Assembly: GCF_001655055.1 (NCBI RefSeq)
Contig: NZ_LXEW01000003.1
Coordinates: forward strand, 147,683-211,682
Direction of reading: 5' to 3'
Length of the DNA stretch: 64,000 nt
From: Providencia heimbachae ATCC 35613
GTDB taxonomy: Bacteria > Pseudomonadota > Gammaproteobacteria > Enterobacterales > Enterobacteriaceae
In this document: one piece after another, positions 36,386 through 48,081 of the stretch
Layout: every line of letters starts with the position of its first letter
How positions within the stretch are numbered: the stretch's first letter is position 1
The notes under the pieces: generated by a model
What the model saw: only the letters and a program-made list of their open reading frames with translations
Database searches by the model: none
What the model was told of the DNA's origin: nothing
Made by a program: the position numbers and the translations under genes

Positions 36386-38329
36386 TTATACAGCAGGGCG
36401 TGCAACGATATTACGTGTTTCCATGCGAACTTCTGCAATGTTCACGTCAATAATATCGTTAAGCTGATAAGCTTGTTCGCCTTTAATTAAAACACAGCCT
36501 GTTTCTTGGCTACATTGAACTTCATCACGCACACTGTGTAGGAATGGTGCTGGGATAAATGCGACAGCGCCATTATCGGTTAACCTGACGCGAATACCAC
36601 CACGGGTAATATCAATCACTTCCGCAGGGAATTTTTTATCGGTACCTTCAAATGGTTTCAAGTAGCGAGAATACAGCCAATCGCCGACGTCTCTTTCGGC
36701 CATGCGGTTGGCTCGACGACGCTCAGCCAATTTTAAAGAGAGCTCATCGCTGGGCTTGTTGTTTGATGGATTACCCGCAATGATCGACTTTAATAAACGA
36801 TGATTGACGATATCCGTATATTTACGGATAGGGGATGTCCACGTTGCATAAGCATCAAAACCTAAACCAAAATGCGGGCCAGGATCGGCTTTTACTTCCG
36901 CAAAGGTTTGATAGCGGCGAATACGGCTATCAAGGAATTGCGTTGGTTGTGAGTCTAATTTACGACGTAATTGGCGGAACCCTTCGAGAGAGAGCAACGA
37001 TTCAGATGTTGTTTCAATACCATGATCTTTCAGTGTTTGTACCACTTGATCAATTTGTAATGGGTCAAATCCCATATGCACGTTAAATACGCCGAAACCC
37101 AGTTTGTTTTTCAGTACTGTAGCAGCGCAAAGGTTTGAGGTGATCATCGCTTCTTCTACGATACGATTAGCACTGCGACGACTCTCTGAAACGATATCTA
37201 ATACTTGCCCATTTTCATCCAAAACAAAGCGATAGTCTGGTCTATCTTTAAACACCAAAGCATTGGCTTCACGCCATTGCAGGCGTTTATCTGCCATTTC
37301 TTTCAATAATAAAATTTGCTGTTTATCGGTCTCATTGGTGGGCTGCCAACTGCCGGTATTTTCTAACCAATCAGAGACTTCTTCATAAACCAGTTTAGAT
37401 TTTGATTCAACCCAAGCACTGAAGAATTCGATATTCTCTGCAATCGAGCCATCTTCTTCAATTAATGCGGTACAGACTAACGCAGGGCGACGTTCATTTG
37501 GACGTAGTGAGCAAAGATTATCGGATAATTCACGAGGCAACATTGGAATGTTGAAACCCGGCAGATAATTAGTATAAGAACGGGAAAGAGCCAGTTTGTC
37601 GAGTTCACTACCTTCACGGATATAGCTGGTTGGATCCGCAATGGCAATATACAGTTTCAACGTACCTTCAGTGGTTTTTTCTACATACAGCGCATCGTCC
37701 ATATCTTCAGTGGTTGCGTTGTCGATAGTCACAAAGTGAAAGTCTGTAAGGTCAACTCGTTCAATGCCTTGGTCATCGCGTTCACTTTCCACCATTTGAG
37801 GTTCGTCGCGATCCAATTGGTGACGGCGTAACGTTACCCACCAAGGTGCAAAATGGTCATTACCCTCTGTAATATATTCAGTGATATCAGCATAAAAGCC
37901 TTTATCGCCTTTTAGCGGATGACGACGCATTTGTGCAACAACCCAATCGTCTTGCTGAAATTGATGTGTAATTTCATTAATTGGGCGGCAAGAAATAGCA
38001 TCTCTTAATAAAGGATGGTCGGGAATGACAAATAACCGGTTATCGTTATCTTTTTTTTGAATTTTGCCAACAAAACGGTCAAGAAAAGGTTCTACAAGTT
38101 CTTCCGGTTCGACAAATTCACGGTCTTTATCGGTATGAATGGAGGCAATCACTCTATCTCCGTGCATCACTTTTTTCATTTGTGGTGGCGGGATAAAGTA
38201 GCTTTTTTGTCCATCAACTTCTAAAAAGCCGAAACCTTTTTCTGTTCCTTTAACAATACCTTCAACACGAGGTGTTTGGGCATGCAATTTTTGTTTAAGC
38301 TGTGCGAGTAGTGGGTTGTCTTGAAACAT
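36386..38329 (-). CDS. rnb: Exoribonuclease II
   Basis: RNase II degrades single-stranded RNA from the 3' end. The 647-residue protein (E. coli about 644) has two N-terminal cold-shock domains, the RNB catalytic domain with the metal-binding aspartates in [16 protein letters not shown] (about residue 206) and [20 protein letters not shown], and a C-terminal S1 domain (about 560-645). It is a separate transcription unit between osmB and nth. Confidence 0.96.
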   Translation of the reverse strand: MFQDNPLLAQLKQKLHAQTPRVEGIVKGTEKGFGFLEVDGQKSYFIPPPQMKKVMHGDRVIASIHTDKDREFVEPEELVEPFLDRFVGKIQKKDNDNRLFVIPDHPLLRDAISCRPINEITHQFQQDDWVVAQMRRHPLKGDKGFYADITEYITEGNDHFAPWWVTLRRHQLDRDEPQMVESERDDQGIERVDLTDFHFVTIDNATTEDMDDALYVEKTTEGTLKLYIAIADPTSYIREGSELDKLALSRSYTNYLPGFNIPMLPRELSDNLCSLRPNERRPALVCTALIEEDGSIAENIEFFSAWVESKSKLVYEEVSDWLENTGSWQPTNETDKQQILLLKEMADKRLQWREANALVFKDRPDYRFVLDENGQVLDIVSESRRSANRIVEEAMITSNLCAATVLKNKLGFGVFNVHMGFDPLQIDQVVQTLKDHGIETTSESLLSLEGFRQLRRKLDSQPTQFLDSRIRRYQTFAEVKADPGPHFGLGFDAYATWTSPIRKYTDIVNHRLLKSIIAGNPSNNKPSDELSLKLAERRRANRMAERDVGDWLYSRYLKPFEGTDKKFPAEVIDITRGGIRVRLTDNGAVAFIPAPFLHSVRDEVQCSQETGCVLIKGEQAYQLNDIIDVNIAEVRMETRNIVARPAV

Positions 38330-38433
38330 ACTTACCGTTTTTTTAAGGTTGAGTTTGGCTCTATTGTTACGTAAGACAAAGTCTTAGAGCAAGAAAAAAA
38401 TGTGCTATAAGTAATATCTTCGAGCTAGGTATA

Positions 38434-39075
38434 TTAATTTTCAGGATATATTTTATCTTTGAACTCGCATAAATCTTCAATAATGCAAGAGCCACAACGC
38501 GGTTTCCGCGCTATACAAGTGTATCTACCATGCAATATAAACCAGTGATGGCAATCAACTTTAAACTCAGCAGGCACAACTTTGAGTAATTTATCTTCGA
38601 CTTCAACGACATTTTTGCCTGGTGCGAAATTAGTGCGATTACAGACTCTAAATATATGTGTATCAACAGCGATAGTTGGCCAGCCGAAAGCCGTATTGAG
38701 TACCACGTTTGCTGTTTTACGCCCAACGCCGGGTAAAGCTTCAAGGGCTTCACGATTTTCGGGGACTTGGCTATTATGTTTTTCAATTAAAATTTTACAG
38801 GTTTTAAAAACACTTTCTGCTTTGGTATTAAATAGCCCAATGGTTTTGATGTATGCCTTGATGCCGTCAACGCCGAGAGCCATTAATTTTTCGGGTGTAT
38901 TTGCCACTGGATATAATTTAGCGGTGGCTTTATTGACACTGACATCCGTCGCTTGTGCTGACAATAAGACCGCAATAAGCAGCTCAAAAGGGGAGTTAAA
39001 GTGCAACTCCGTTGTTGGATGAGGATCGTTATCGCGTAGGCGAGTTAGAATTTCAATACGTTTTGATTTATTCAT
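38434..39075 (-). CDS. nth: Endonuclease III
   Basis: Nth removes oxidised pyrimidines from DNA and nicks the abasic site. The 213-residue protein has the helix-hairpin-helix LPGVGRKTANVVLN with the catalytic Lys, the catalytic Asp in VDTHIFRVCNRT, and a C-terminal [4Fe-4S] cluster motif Cys-x6-Cys-x2-Cys-x5-Cys (CIARKPRCGSCIIEDLC). It follows rsxE by 19 bases and is probably the last gene of the rsx operon, as in E. coli. Confidence 0.97.
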   Translation of the reverse strand: MNKSKRIEILTRLRDNDPHPTTELHFNSPFELLIAVLLSAQATDVSVNKATAKLYPVANTPEKLMALGVDGIKAYIKTIGLFNTKAESVFKTCKILIEKHNSQVPENREALEALPGVGRKTANVVLNTAFGWPTIAVDTHIFRVCNRTNFAPGKNVVEVEDKLLKVVPAEFKVDCHHWFILHGRYTCIARKPRCGSCIIEDLCEFKDKIYPEN

Positions 39076-39094
39076 TGCTCACAATAATTTTTAA

Positions 39095-39808
39095 TTAAGA
39101 AAGATGAGTACCGCACCCTTGCTGTTTTTCATATTCGCGCATGGGTTGTTGCGCTGACTTCAGGGCAGCTCGTTGTTTCATTTTATTATCTATTAAATAC
39201 TTACCCGCCAACATAAGTGCTAAGCCAATAAATGCACCCGGTGGCAGCATAGCGAGTAAAAAGGGAGAGTCAAGGTGAAGGACTTCAATTCGTAGCGATG
39301 TAGCCCATGAACCGAGAAGTAAATCAGCCCCATCAAATAGCGTTCCGTTACCTAATATTTCACGTATTGAACCGAGAACAAAAAGTGCTGCGGTAGCGCC
39401 AAGCCCCATCGCCAAACCATCAATTGCGGATAATGGCACAGGGTTACGGGAGGCGTATGCTTCAGCCCGACCGATAACGATACAGTTAGTGACAATAAGA
39501 GGTATGAATATCCCAAGTGACTCATATAAGCCAAAGGCATAGGCATTAATTAACATTTGTACCGCACTGACTACAGAGGCGATGATCATCACATAGATTG
39601 GAATACGAATTTCAGAAGGAACCCAGCGGCGGAAAGCAGAAACAGCGACGTTTGTGCACACTAAGACTAATGTCGTGGCTAAGCCCAGTCCTAAGGCATT
39701 GGTTGCCGTGGATGAAACGGCCAGTAAAGGGCATAATCCAAGCAGTTGAACCAACGCAGAGTTATTTTTCCATAAGCCTTGTACGAACAGATCTTTAGAT
39801 TCACTCAT
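39095..39808 (-). CDS. rsxE: Rsx electron-transport complex subunit E
   Basis: RsxE is a 237-residue integral membrane subunit of the Rsx (Rnf-like) complex that reduces the SoxR iron-sulfur cluster. About six membrane segments are visible, with [19 protein letters not shown] and [23 protein letters not shown] ([18 protein letters not shown]) conserved in the RnfA/RnfE family, including the Cys residues. It lies two bases after rsxG. Confidence 0.96.
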   Translation of the reverse strand: MSESKDLFVQGLWKNNSALVQLLGLCPLLAVSSTATNALGLGLATTLVLVCTNVAVSAFRRWVPSEIRIPIYVMIIASVVSAVQMLINAYAFGLYESLGIFIPLIVTNCIVIGRAEAYASRNPVPLSAIDGLAMGLGATAALFVLGSIREILGNGTLFDGADLLLGSWATSLRIEVLHLDSPFLLAMLPPGAFIGLALMLAGKYLIDNKMKQRAALKSAQQPMREYEKQQGCGTHLS

Positions 39809-39810
39809 AA

Positions 39811-40440
39811 TTACTCATCCCCACAAATCGGGTAGTTTGATAGTTCTTGCGGTATTAGTTGCATAAATACGGCAGTGCGTTTTGTCGCATTGACTACGGC
39901 TCTAGGAGTGATAGTGGCGCCAGTGAATTGATCAAATTCACCCCCATCTTTTTTCACTGCCCATTTAGGGTCATGATCCGATGCCATTTTTTTACCGCTA
40001 AAATGGGTTATCCAATCAGAAATTCGAGTTTCAATTTTATCCCCTAACCCCGGGGTTTCATGGTGCTCTGTTACTCTAACACCCAGTACGGTACCTTTGA
40101 AGTCAGCGCCAACAAGTAAGTGGATTGATCCTGAATAACCATCCGGTGCGGTAGTTTCTAATGCTGCGGCGACGGGTTCACCATTTTTACGTGCAATATA
40201 GAGTCGCCTAGGTTGCTTGTTGCCTAAAATGCGCTCATTGCTGACAAGATAACACTCTTGTGCCAGATCATTGTCATACAGCTCATTAGGAACAACTTGG
40301 TCGAGTAATTTTTTTTGTACTAAAGCGGCTTGTTCAGCAATGGTGTCTTTAGTTAGCGTATAAACCGCAGCACTGAGCGCAGTGGTACCTGCAGCAAAAA
40401 GTGCCAGAATTGTACCATGACGTCGCATCGTGTTTAACAT
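39811..40440 (-). CDS. rsxG: Rsx electron-transport complex subunit G (FMN-binding)
   Basis: RsxG has one N-terminal membrane segment and a periplasmic FMN-binding domain. In the 209-residue product the flavin attachment motif is [15 protein letters not shown] (Thr of S/T-GAT), and [13 protein letters not shown] is the other family signature. It is ten bases from rsxD in the same operon. Confidence 0.96.
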   Translation of the reverse strand: MLNTMRRHGTILALFAAGTTALSAAVYTLTKDTIAEQAALVQKKLLDQVVPNELYDNDLAQECYLVSNERILGNKQPRRLYIARKNGEPVAAALETTAPDGYSGSIHLLVGADFKGTVLGVRVTEHHETPGLGDKIETRISDWITHFSGKKMASDHDPKWAVKKDGGEFDQFTGATITPRAVVNATKRTAVFMQLIPQELSNYPICGDE

Positions 40441-40449
40441 ATAGGTTCC

Positions 40450-41535
40450 TTACTTGTGTCCATGCCCGTAAGCACGAGGCTGCGTATAATGGTCAATTAA
40501 TGGTACAGCGATATTAGCAAGTAAAACCGCAAATGCGACAGCATCTGGATACCCACCATAGACACGTATTACCCAAACTAAAAAGCCGATAATAACACCA
40601 AAAATAATTCGACCTCTTGGTGTGGTTGATGCTGTTACTGGGTCGGTAGCGATAAAAAACGCACCTAGCATGGTGGCGCCAGAGAGTAGTTGAACTAAAG
40701 GTTGTGAATAACGACCATCATCAATTAACCAGCTTACAATAGAGAAAACGGCTAAAGTTCCAATGAAAGAAACCGGGATATGCCAACTAATAATCCGGCG
40801 GTTAATCATAATCAACCCACCGATTAAATAAGCGATATTAACCCATTGCCAACCAATACCAGCAAGTGAACCTTGTAAAATCGGCTGTTGTAAAACTTCT
40901 GATATCGAGTGTGTTAGCAGTCCCGTTTTAAAACTATCAAGGGGAGTCGCTTGACTCATTCCATCAATGCCAGACCGTAGTTGTTCTAAAGTCACGCCCG
41001 TTGGTGTATGCCCACTCAAAATAACAGATAAGCTATCCATAGCTGAAATGTGCATTGTTTGTAATTCTTGAGGGGGCAGCCAATTAGTCATATGAACAGG
41101 GAATGAAATCAGTAACACCACATAGCCGACCATTGCAGGGTTAAATGGGTTTTGACCCAATCCGCCATAACATTGTTTAGCAATAATAATGGCAAAAATT
41201 GTCCCTAATACAATAAGCCACCATGGGGATAGGGGCGGCAAACTTACAGCAAGTAACAAGGCGGTAACGATGGCCGAATTATCTTTTAATACAGGCAATA
41301 TAGGTTGCTTGCGCAAGCGAATAGATACAGCCTCGGTTGCTGTAGCTGTGAGCATAGCTAAAATAATTTGATAAAGAGTACCAATACCAAAGAAATAGGT
41401 TTGTACGGCTATACCGGGTATAGCCGCAAGTAAAACCCAAAACATTACCTGACTAGTACTTCGCCTATCATGAGTAAATGGGGCACTGGCTATTTTTAAA
41501 CGGCGATTTTTCGCATCGAGTGGCCTAAATTTCAT
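40450..41535 (-). CDS. rsxD: Rsx electron-transport complex subunit D
   Basis: RsxD is a 361-residue integral membrane subunit of the NqrB/RnfD family that carries covalent FMN. Many membrane segments are visible, with the flavin threonine in [19 protein letters not shown] and [18 protein letters not shown]. It lies seven bases after rsxC. Confidence 0.96.
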   Translation of the reverse strand: MKFRPLDAKNRRLKIASAPFTHDRRSTSQVMFWVLLAAIPGIAVQTYFFGIGTLYQIILAMLTATATEAVSIRLRKQPILPVLKDNSAIVTALLLAVSLPPLSPWWLIVLGTIFAIIIAKQCYGGLGQNPFNPAMVGYVVLLISFPVHMTNWLPPQELQTMHISAMDSLSVILSGHTPTGVTLEQLRSGIDGMSQATPLDSFKTGLLTHSISEVLQQPILQGSLAGIGWQWVNIAYLIGGLIMINRRIISWHIPVSFIGTLAVFSIVSWLIDDGRYSQPLVQLLSGATMLGAFFIATDPVTASTTPRGRIIFGVIIGFLVWVIRVYGGYPDAVAFAVLLANIAVPLIDHYTQPRAYGHGHK

Positions 41536-41542
41536 TTTGTAT

Positions 41543-43933
41543 TCACTTACTCTGTGGTTGTTTGTTCATTTTTTTTTCGGTCTGTTTTGCTTTAACTCGT
41601 GCAATCGCAGCGGCTACAGCAATTTTTCGAGGATCAGTTTCTTCTTCAATAGGTTGTTGCGCTGCGGGGGGAAATTCATCTTCGACAATGATTTTCGCCG
41701 CTAAATCTGCTTGAGCTTGCGCCGTTTTTTTAGCTTTTGCTCGGGCAATGGCAGCAGCAACCGCGGCTTTGCGTGGGTCAACATCAGTTTCAGCTGATGC
41801 GACAGCTGGTTCAGCGTCAGTTGAATCTGCTTGAACCTGTGCGGCCTTTTTGGCTTTTGCTCGGGCAATGGCAGCAGCAACCGCGGCTTTACGTGGGTCA
41901 ACATCAGTTTCAGCTGATGCGACAGCCGGTTCAGCGTCAGTTGAATCTGCTTGAGCTTGCGCCGCTTTTTTAGCTTTTGCTCGGGCAATGGCAGCAGCAA
42001 CCGCGGCTTTACGTGGGTCAACATCAGTTTCAGCTGATGCGACAGCCGGTTCAGCGTCAGTTGAATCTACTTGAGCCTGTGCGGCCTTTTTGGCTTTTGC
42101 TCGGGCAATGGCAGCAGCAACCGCGGCTTTGCGTGGGTCAACATCAGTTTCAGCTGATGCCACAGCGGGTTCAGCGTCAGTTGAATCTGCTTGAGCCTGT
42201 GCGGCCTTTTTGGCTTTTGCTCGGGCAATGGCGGCGGAAACCGCCGCTTTGCGAGGGTCTTCGTTGGTATCTAATTTATCAACAACGGATTGTTCAGCGT
42301 TGATTTTCTCAGCTTGCCTTGCTCTTGCTTGAGCTTTACGAGCTTCTCTTGCGGCGATAATCGCACTGTTATCGGGAAGTTCACCGGAAATAATGTTAAT
42401 TGACCCACCAGTGGCACTCTGTTTTGCTTTAACACGTGCCAATGCCGCATTGACGGCATCTTTATTTGCGGTATCAACTTGAACGGCCGCTTTCTTATGG
42501 CGCTCTGAGCGAGCTGATTTTTCACGTTCCATGCGTTGCTGTTTGGCTTCAAATCGTAACTTCGCTTCGGCAGAACGGCGTTCCTCTTGAGCCAATTCGC
42601 GGATTTCGGCTTTTTCTTGCCGATAATATTGCACGAGTGGAATATTACTTGGACAAACGTAGGCACAGGCACCGCATTCGATACAATCAAACAAATTATG
42701 TTTCTGCGCTTTTTCGTGCTCACTCCCTTTACTAAACCAATAAAGTTGTTGTGGTAATAATGCTGCCGGGCATGCATCAACACATAAGCCGCAACGAATA
42801 CAGGCTTCTTCTAAAGCCTTTTGACCGACTTCTTCCGTTGTTGGTACTAAAAGGCAGTTACATATTTTAACGACGGGGACGTTTAAGTCAGGTAGCGTGA
42901 ACCCCATCAATGGGCCGCCCATAATTACCATTTGCTCAACTTCAGGGGTAAAACCGGCTTGTTGAAGAAGATGTTTAACGGGAGTACCAAGGCGAGTCCA
43001 AAAATTCCCCGGCTGTTCAATGGCTTCTCCGGTAACAGTGACAACACGCTCAATTAACGGCTGCCCATCAATAATTGCACGTTTAATAGCAACAACAGTA
43101 CCGACGTTTTGCATCAATACGCCAATTTGTGATGACCTAGCACCAGAAGGGACTTCTTTGCCGGTTAAAATTTTAGTTAATTGTTTGGCGCCCCCAGAGG
43201 GATATTTTGTTGGGATCACTCTGACAAAAATTCGCAAATCTTTTGCCGTGATAGCTTGTTTTAACGCAATGATTGCTTCAGGTTTATTATCTTCAATACC
43301 AATGAGAACTTCATCCGGATTTAAAAGGTGCTGTAAGATACGGCAGCCTTCAATTACCTCATGAGCATGTTCTTGCATCAACCTATCATCAGCAGTGATA
43401 TAAGGCTCGCATTCAGCGGCATTGATGATGAGTGTCTTAATCGCATCTTTCCCACCGGCAAGTTTAGAGGCTGTAGGGAAACCTGCGCCACCAAGCCCAG
43501 CAATACCTGCCTGTTCAATTTTAAGCAGTAATTGAGCCGGTTCAAGTTGTTCATAATTGCTTTCAGGAGAGAGGGGGAACCATGTATCTTTGCCATCTGC
43601 TTTAATACGGACGCAAAGTTCTTTTAGACCAGAAGGGTGTGCCGTTACCATGGGTTCAATAGCTGTAACGGTTCCTGATGTAGATGCATGAACAGGCACA
43701 GTACGGCCTAAGCCTTTTGTTAAGGGCTGGCCTTTTAATACCGTGTCGCCAATATTGACGATAAGCTCGCCTTCAGGGCCAAGGTGTTGTTGCAATGGGA
43801 TGATTAATTCATCGGGCACAGAGGCAATACGCATTGGCGTTTTACTGGACTGTGATTTCATTTCTGGCGGATGGATGCCACCTTTAAAATCCCAGACATT
43901 ATCTTTTTTTAACCAATCAAATAGCTTAAGCAT
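41543..43933 (-). CDS. rsxC: Rsx electron-transport complex subunit C with tandem repeats
   Basis: RsxC accepts electrons for the SoxR-reducing complex. The 796-residue protein has the NADH/FMN-binding domain ([16 protein letters not shown] near residue 135), two [4Fe-4S] motifs at about 375-430 ([24 protein letters not shown]) and a long charged C-terminal region. That region (about 555-743) holds repeats of [18 protein letters not shown] joined by acidic spacers; the 120-base units are nearly identical in DNA. The start at ATG 43933 ([10 protein letters not shown]) is favoured over 43942 by the GGTGGA site and family alignment. It overlaps rsxB by eight bases. Confidence 0.96.
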   Translation of the reverse strand: MLKLFDWLKKDNVWDFKGGIHPPEMKSQSSKTPMRIASVPDELIIPLQQHLGPEGELIVNIGDTVLKGQPLTKGLGRTVPVHASTSGTVTAIEPMVTAHPSGLKELCVRIKADGKDTWFPLSPESNYEQLEPAQLLLKIEQAGIAGLGGAGFPTASKLAGGKDAIKTLIINAAECEPYITADDRLMQEHAHEVIEGCRILQHLLNPDEVLIGIEDNKPEAIIALKQAITAKDLRIFVRVIPTKYPSGGAKQLTKILTGKEVPSGARSSQIGVLMQNVGTVVAIKRAIIDGQPLIERVVTVTGEAIEQPGNFWTRLGTPVKHLLQQAGFTPEVEQMVIMGGPLMGFTLPDLNVPVVKICNCLLVPTTEEVGQKALEEACIRCGLCVDACPAALLPQQLYWFSKGSEHEKAQKHNLFDCIECGACAYVCPSNIPLVQYYRQEKAEIRELAQEERRSAEAKLRFEAKQQRMEREKSARSERHKKAAVQVDTANKDAVNAALARVKAKQSATGGSINIISGELPDNSAIIAAREARKAQARARQAEKINAEQSVVDKLDTNEDPRKAAVSAAIARAKAKKAAQAQADSTDAEPAVASAETDVDPRKAAVAAAIARAKAKKAAQAQVDSTDAEPAVASAETDVDPRKAAVAAAIARAKAKKAAQAQADSTDAEPAVASAETDVDPRKAAVAAAIARAKAKKAAQVQADSTDAEPAVASAETDVDPRKAAVAAAIARAKAKKTAQAQADLAAKIIVEDEFPPAAQQPIEEETDPRKIAVAAAIARVKAKQTEKKMNKQPQSK
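41705..42267 (-). repeat. 120-bp tandem repeat in rsxC
   Basis: About four and a half direct units of exactly 120 bases encode 40-residue repeats. Adjacent units differ at only a handful of positions, and synonymous sites are nearly identical, which indicates recent amplification or homogenisation. Confidence 0.93.
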
Positions 43934-44540
43934 GTGATCCACCTCTAGTTTCTACTGGTGATGAATGTAGAGGTTCCACAGCAATATTTTTCACAGGGAT
44001 AGCATTTAAATCCCATTTCCAGTTGGCCGTTGTTGTTTTCACGGGGACGAGCTCAATGCAATCTGTAGGACAAGGGGCGACACAAAGGTCACAGCCGGTA
44101 CACAAATCTTCAATAACGGTATGCATGGCACGAGTTGCGCCAACAATAGCGTCAACAGGGCAAGCTTGAATGCATTTGGTGCAACCGATGCAATTTTCTT
44201 CATCAATAATGGCAACTTTACGAACAGGATTTTGTGCGGTTTCATCACCATCAATAGGCTGTGGGTCAACATTCATTAGTTCAGCAATTTTGAGCATCAC
44301 TTGCTCGCCACCTGGCGCACATTTATTGATCATCTCACCATTGTTGGCAACAGCTTCCGCATAAGGACGGCAGCCTGGGTAGCTACATTGACCACACTGG
44401 CTTTGTGGCAAGATAGCATCAAGTTTTTCGACAATAGGGTCTTCTTCGACTTTAAAGCGTAAAGATGCATACCCAAGGATCAAACCAAAAACCAGTCCGA
44501 AAATGGCTAATATGCCAATCGCAATCCATAAAGACATCAT
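43926..44540 (-). CDS. rsxB: Rsx electron-transport complex subunit B
   Basis: RsxB is a 204-residue ferredoxin-like subunit. After one N-terminal membrane segment come a Cys-rich Fe-S module ([16 protein letters not shown]) and two [4Fe-4S] ferredoxin motifs ([32 protein letters not shown]). It overlaps rsxA by one base and rsxC by eight, consistent with a coupled operon. Confidence 0.96.
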   Translation of the reverse strand: MMSLWIAIGILAIFGLVFGLILGYASLRFKVEEDPIVEKLDAILPQSQCGQCSYPGCRPYAEAVANNGEMINKCAPGGEQVMLKIAELMNVDPQPIDGDETAQNPVRKVAIIDEENCIGCTKCIQACPVDAIVGATRAMHTVIEDLCTGCDLCVAPCPTDCIELVPVKTTTANWKWDLNAIPVKNIAVEPLHSSPVETRGGSHA

Positions 44541-45121
44541 TAGAATTTCACCAAACCACTAAAGCCCATAAATGCAAGGGACATCAGTCCCGCAGTGATA
44601 AGCCCAATTGAAGAACCACGGAATGGAGCAGGAACATTAGCGACAGCAAGGCGTTCACGGATAGCCGCAAAAAGTACCATGACAAATGAGAAGCCCACAG
44701 CCGCGCTAAAACCATAGACAGCAGACTGCAAGAAACCATGTGATTGGTTAATATTCAACAAAGCAACACCAAGTACCGCACAGTTTGTTGTGATAAGTGG
44801 CAGAAATATACCGAGTAAGCGATACAACGTAGGGCTAGTTTTTCTCACGACCATTTCTGTAAATTGCACAACGACCGCAATGGCGAGTATAAAACTGAGT
44901 GTGCGTAAATACAGCAGGTCAAGAGGGATCAAAATTAGGGTATCGATAAGCCACGAACTTATTGCTGCCAATGTCATAACAAACGTTGTTGCTACGCCCA
45001 TTCCAATGGCTGTTTCGAGTTTTTTTGATACCCCCATAAATGGGCATAAACCAAGGAATTTAACGAGGACGAAGTTGTTAACCAGCACTGTTCCAACAAA
45101 TAGTAGAAGATAATCAGTCAT
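44540..45121 (-). CDS. rsxA: Rsx electron-transport complex subunit A
   Basis: RsxA is an integral membrane subunit related to RsxE. The 193-residue product starts [20 protein letters not shown], as in E. coli, and has six membrane segments with conserved Cys residues in [11 protein letters not shown] and [13 protein letters not shown] 45121 has AGG upstream; the longer in-frame start at 45178 is not supported. It is the first gene of rsxABCDGE-nth. Confidence 0.96.
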   Translation of the reverse strand: MTDYLLLFVGTVLVNNFVLVKFLGLCPFMGVSKKLETAIGMGVATTFVMTLAAISSWLIDTLILIPLDLLYLRTLSFILAIAVVVQFTEMVVRKTSPTLYRLLGIFLPLITTNCAVLGVALLNINQSHGFLQSAVYGFSAAVGFSFVMVLFAAIRERLAVANVPAPFRGSSIGLITAGLMSLAFMGFSGLVKF

Positions 45122-45164
45122 TTCATAGCCTGAAAGCAATAATATAAAAGTGTGAATAAAAGGA

Positions 45165-45186
45165 CAAAAACTGGTCAAGACCAGTT
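45165..45186 (-). terminator. ydgK terminator upstream of rsxA
   Basis: The palindrome AACTGGTC-AA-GACCAGTT is followed by TTT on the minus strand, between ydgK and rsxA. It could also be an operator for rsxA. Confidence 0.65.
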
Positions 45187-45224
45187 AATTCAGGCTGTAT
45201 AATAACAATCTATTTTTGTGATGC

Positions 45225-45665
45225 TTATCGATCTTGTGTGAAAGTCATTTTCACACGTTTAGAACGCTTTAAATAAGGAACAAGAAATCCGGCACCAAGT
45301 AAAGGCCATGCAAGTACTTGAACAGCTTCGGCATCATCAATAGTAGAAAACGCAAAAGTTTTTAAACCAATCACTAATAATATCAACAGCCAAATAGTAA
45401 ATCGGCGAGGAAAATGGCGCGAGTGTGAAAACATGAGTTGAAGCACATGAACACTAAAAACTGTCATCGCTATCGAAATGGCAAACGAAAGATACCATTG
45501 AGCAGGTATATAACTGGTCCAATTTTCTACAGTTGTTACGATTTCATAGAGCTTTATGATATACATTACTGTCATACTGCAAACCGCTAAGAAAGTGAGC
45601 AATAAGTATGTTGCGGGTACAAGTAGCCAGCCAGTGATACGGTTTGCGTTATAAACAGAAGTCAT
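45225..45665 (-). CDS. ydgK: YdgK family inner-membrane protein (DUF2569)
   Basis: This roughly 146-residue protein has four hydrophobic segments and corresponds by position and topology to E. coli YdgK, which lies just upstream of rsxA. Function unknown. I chose ATG 45665 (GGATT upstream) over ATG 45680, which has no ribosome-binding site, but either is possible. Confidence 0.82.
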   Translation of the reverse strand: MTSVYNANRITGWLLVPATYLLLTFLAVCSMTVMYIIKLYEIVTTVENWTSYIPAQWYLSFAISIAMTVFSVHVLQLMFSHSRHFPRRFTIWLLILLVIGLKTFAFSTIDDAEAVQVLAWPLLGAGFLVPYLKRSKRVKMTFTQDR

Positions 45666-45815
45666 AAGGTTCAAATCCATTATTACAAAGTAGAAAATAT
45701 GCTCATTATATTAAACCGAGCTGATTGAGCATCCTACCATAGATTTATTTGCTAATTAATTCATTATGATGGTACTTTTTTAAGTATTGAAATTAAGAAC
45801 ATCCATGAGGTCACT

Positions 45816-46859
45816 ATGTCTAAACCGATTAAAGTAGGTATTGTTGGGTATGGCTATGCAAGTAAAACCTTCCATGCGCCATTTTTAGCTCGTCTGGATG
45901 GTTATGATTTAGTCACAATTTCGAGTAGTGATGCCAGTAAAGTTAAAGCAGATTGGCCAAATATGAAGGTGGTTTCATCACCTGAAGCGATATTTTCTGA
46001 TCCTGAAATTGAATTAGTTGTGATCCCAACACCGAATGACACCCATTATCCGTTAAGTCGTGATGCGCTTGCTGCGGGCAAACATGTGGTTGTTGATAAA
46101 CCTTTTACATTGAATGTTGATGAAGCGCTAAAGTTAAAGGAACAGGCAGAAAAAGCCGGAAAATTACTCTCTATTTATCATAATCGCCGTTGGGATTCTG
46201 GCTTTCGTACCGTTGAAAAAATCCTTAATGATGGCTGTCTAGGTGACATTAAATATTATGAATCACATTTTGATCGTTTTCGTCCAGCTGTAAGGCAGCG
46301 TTGGCGTGAAGCAGATATCCCCGGTGCTGGCATTTGGTATGACCTTGCCCCTCACTTGATGGATCAAGTATTACAATATTTTGGAAAACCTACGGGTATC
46401 ACCGTTGACTTAGGTAAGATTAGGCCTGGTGCGGAAGCGGTAGACTATTTTCATGCGATACTTGAGTATCCAGATAAAAAAGTTGTTTTACATTCCACCA
46501 CACTTGCCGCAGCACCAATGCCAATCTATATCATTCATGGCATGAAAGGCAGTTATGTGAAATATGGCCTAGATCCGCAAGAAGATTGTTTGAAACAGGG
46601 TGAATATCCAAAAGATGACAGTTGGGGGATAGATGTAAACACCGGGATAGTGACCCTGTCACAAGATGATAAGCTGATCACAGAAGAATGGCCAAATGAA
46701 AAAGGCAATTATGGCGGATATTATAATGCAATTCATGATGCAATCCGCTTAGGTAAACCAAATCCGGTAACGCCGAGTGAAGCTATTGATATCATGAAGT
46801 TGATTGAGGCGGGCATACTTTCAGCAAAAGAAAAACGCACCGTTGAAAACATTTTTTAG
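45816..46859 (+). CDS. ydgJ: Gfo/Idh/MocA-family oxidoreductase YdgJ
   Basis: This 347-residue NAD(P)-dependent oxidoreductase matches E. coli YdgJ. The Rossmann motif GIVGYGYASKTFHAPF is at the N-terminus, followed by the family Lys-Pro in VVVDKPFTLNV and the GIWYDLAPHLMDQ catalytic-region His. The substrate is unknown. GAGG precedes ATG 45816. A weak AGAGCC / GGCTCT hairpin lies between it and the next gene. Confidence 0.93.
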   Translation: MSKPIKVGIVGYGYASKTFHAPFLARLDGYDLVTISSSDASKVKADWPNMKVVSSPEAIFSDPEIELVVIPTPNDTHYPLSRDALAAGKHVVVDKPFTLNVDEALKLKEQAEKAGKLLSIYHNRRWDSGFRTVEKILNDGCLGDIKYYESHFDRFRPAVRQRWREADIPGAGIWYDLAPHLMDQVLQYFGKPTGITVDLGKIRPGAEAVDYFHAILEYPDKKVVLHSTTLAAAPMPIYIIHGMKGSYVKYGLDPQEDCLKQGEYPKDDSWGIDVNTGIVTLSQDDKLITEEWPNEKGNYGGYYNAIHDAIRLGKPNPVTPSEAIDIMKLIEAGILSAKEKRTVENIF

Positions 46860-46916
46860 GATTTAAATTTGATGAGAGAGCCCGCTATTCGCTGGCTCTT
46901 CTTTGTGGATAATTAA

Positions 46917-47894
46917 ATGAATTTATTAGCAAAACTCAGAATAGACCCTTTTTTACTTATTATGATTGGTGTGGTTGTCGTTGCCAGTGTTTTTCCTTGT
47001 GAAGGTGATATTAAAACAGCTTTTCAATACTTAACAACCGCCGCAATTGCATTATTATTCTTTATGCATGGTGCTAAATTATCTCGTGAATCTATTGTGG
47101 CAGGGATTGGACACTGGCGTCTGCATATTCTGGTTTTTGCGAGTACATTTATTGTCTTTCCTATCATTGGCTTAGGATTACAATTCCTCGTGCCAGATTG
47201 GATGTCCCCAACGGTGTACATGGGGTTTTTATACCTTTGCGCATTACCCGCAACCGTCCAATCAGCGATTGCTTTTACCTCTGTTGCCGGTGGTAATATC
47301 GCTGCTGCAATTTGTAGCGCATCAGCATCAAGTATTTTAGGTGTATTTCTTTCGCCAATTTTAGTTGGCTTACTTATGGATGCTGATGGTAGCGAGGCGA
47401 TAGATACACTTAATGCAATTGGCTCTATTTTGATGCAATTAATGCTTCCCTTTGTTGTGGGGCATTTATCGCGCCCATTAATTGCGAATTGGATTAATCG
47501 CAATCGTAAGTTAGTGAATATGACAGATCGGTCATCAATTTTATTGGTGGTTTATGTAGCCTTTAGTGAAGCGGTAGTGGAGGGGATATGGCAGAAAATT
47601 GATGCCTATTCGCTCTTTATGATTGCAGTGGTAACTTGCGTGATTTTATTTTTAGTTATCGTATTTAATACGATGGCTGCACGTCTATTTGGATTTAGCA
47701 AAGAAGATGAAATAACCATTGTTTTCTGTGGCTCTAAAAAGAGCTTAGCAAACGGGGTTCCTATGGCGAATGTTCTATTTCCCGCAGCAACCGTTGGTAT
47801 TATCTTGCTTCCGTTAATGATATTCCACCAAATTCAGTTAATGGTCAGTGCAGTATTGGCCCAGCGATACGCTAAGCGGTTATCTGAAAAATAA
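46917..47894 (+). CDS. yfeH: YfeH-like bile acid:sodium symporter-family transporter
   Basis: This 325-residue membrane protein matches E. coli YfeH of the SBF-like family, with about ten membrane segments. Conserved stretches are LTTAAIALLFFMHGAKLSRE, LPATVQSAIAFTSVAGGN and FCGSKKSLANGVPMAN. The substrate is not known. In E. coli yfeH is elsewhere; here it follows ydgJ and is read in the same direction, with a Ter site downstream. Confidence 0.9.
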   Translation: MNLLAKLRIDPFLLIMIGVVVVASVFPCEGDIKTAFQYLTTAAIALLFFMHGAKLSRESIVAGIGHWRLHILVFASTFIVFPIIGLGLQFLVPDWMSPTVYMGFLYLCALPATVQSAIAFTSVAGGNIAAAICSASASSILGVFLSPILVGLLMDADGSEAIDTLNAIGSILMQLMLPFVVGHLSRPLIANWINRNRKLVNMTDRSSILLVVYVAFSEAVVEGIWQKIDAYSLFMIAVVTCVILFLVIVFNTMAARLFGFSKEDEITIVFCGSKKSLANGVPMANVLFPAATVGIILLPLMIFHQIQLMVSAVLAQRYAKRLSEK

Positions 47895-47958
47895 CTGACT
47901 CGATTGAGGTAAATTAAGTTACTTCAATCGAACTGCAATTACGTCTACCACAATCAAA

Positions 47959-47974
47959 TTAGTTACAACATACT
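47959..47974 (-). promoter_or_regulatory. Tus-binding Ter site
   Basis: The minus strand reads AGTATGTTGTAACTAA, identical to the core of E. coli TerB. It lies in the intergenic space between yfeH and add. By the known polarity of Ter, forks arriving from higher coordinates should be stopped and those from lower coordinates pass. Confidence 0.88.
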
Positions 47975-48081
47975 AAGACCTTTAAATTAAAGTACAGCGC
48001 TAACATTCGAGTCGGTAAAAGGCGTTGAACAGGGTAGAACGAAATTATTTTACCCTGTTGGTATTGAAAGAAAGGTTTGTT

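Noticed and set aside
41701..42303. Repetitive 120-base units as a CRISPR array or plus-strand repeat proteins
   Set aside because: The units are contiguous, with no unique spacers, and lie in frame inside rsxC; the plus-strand frames are antisense shadows of the repeat.
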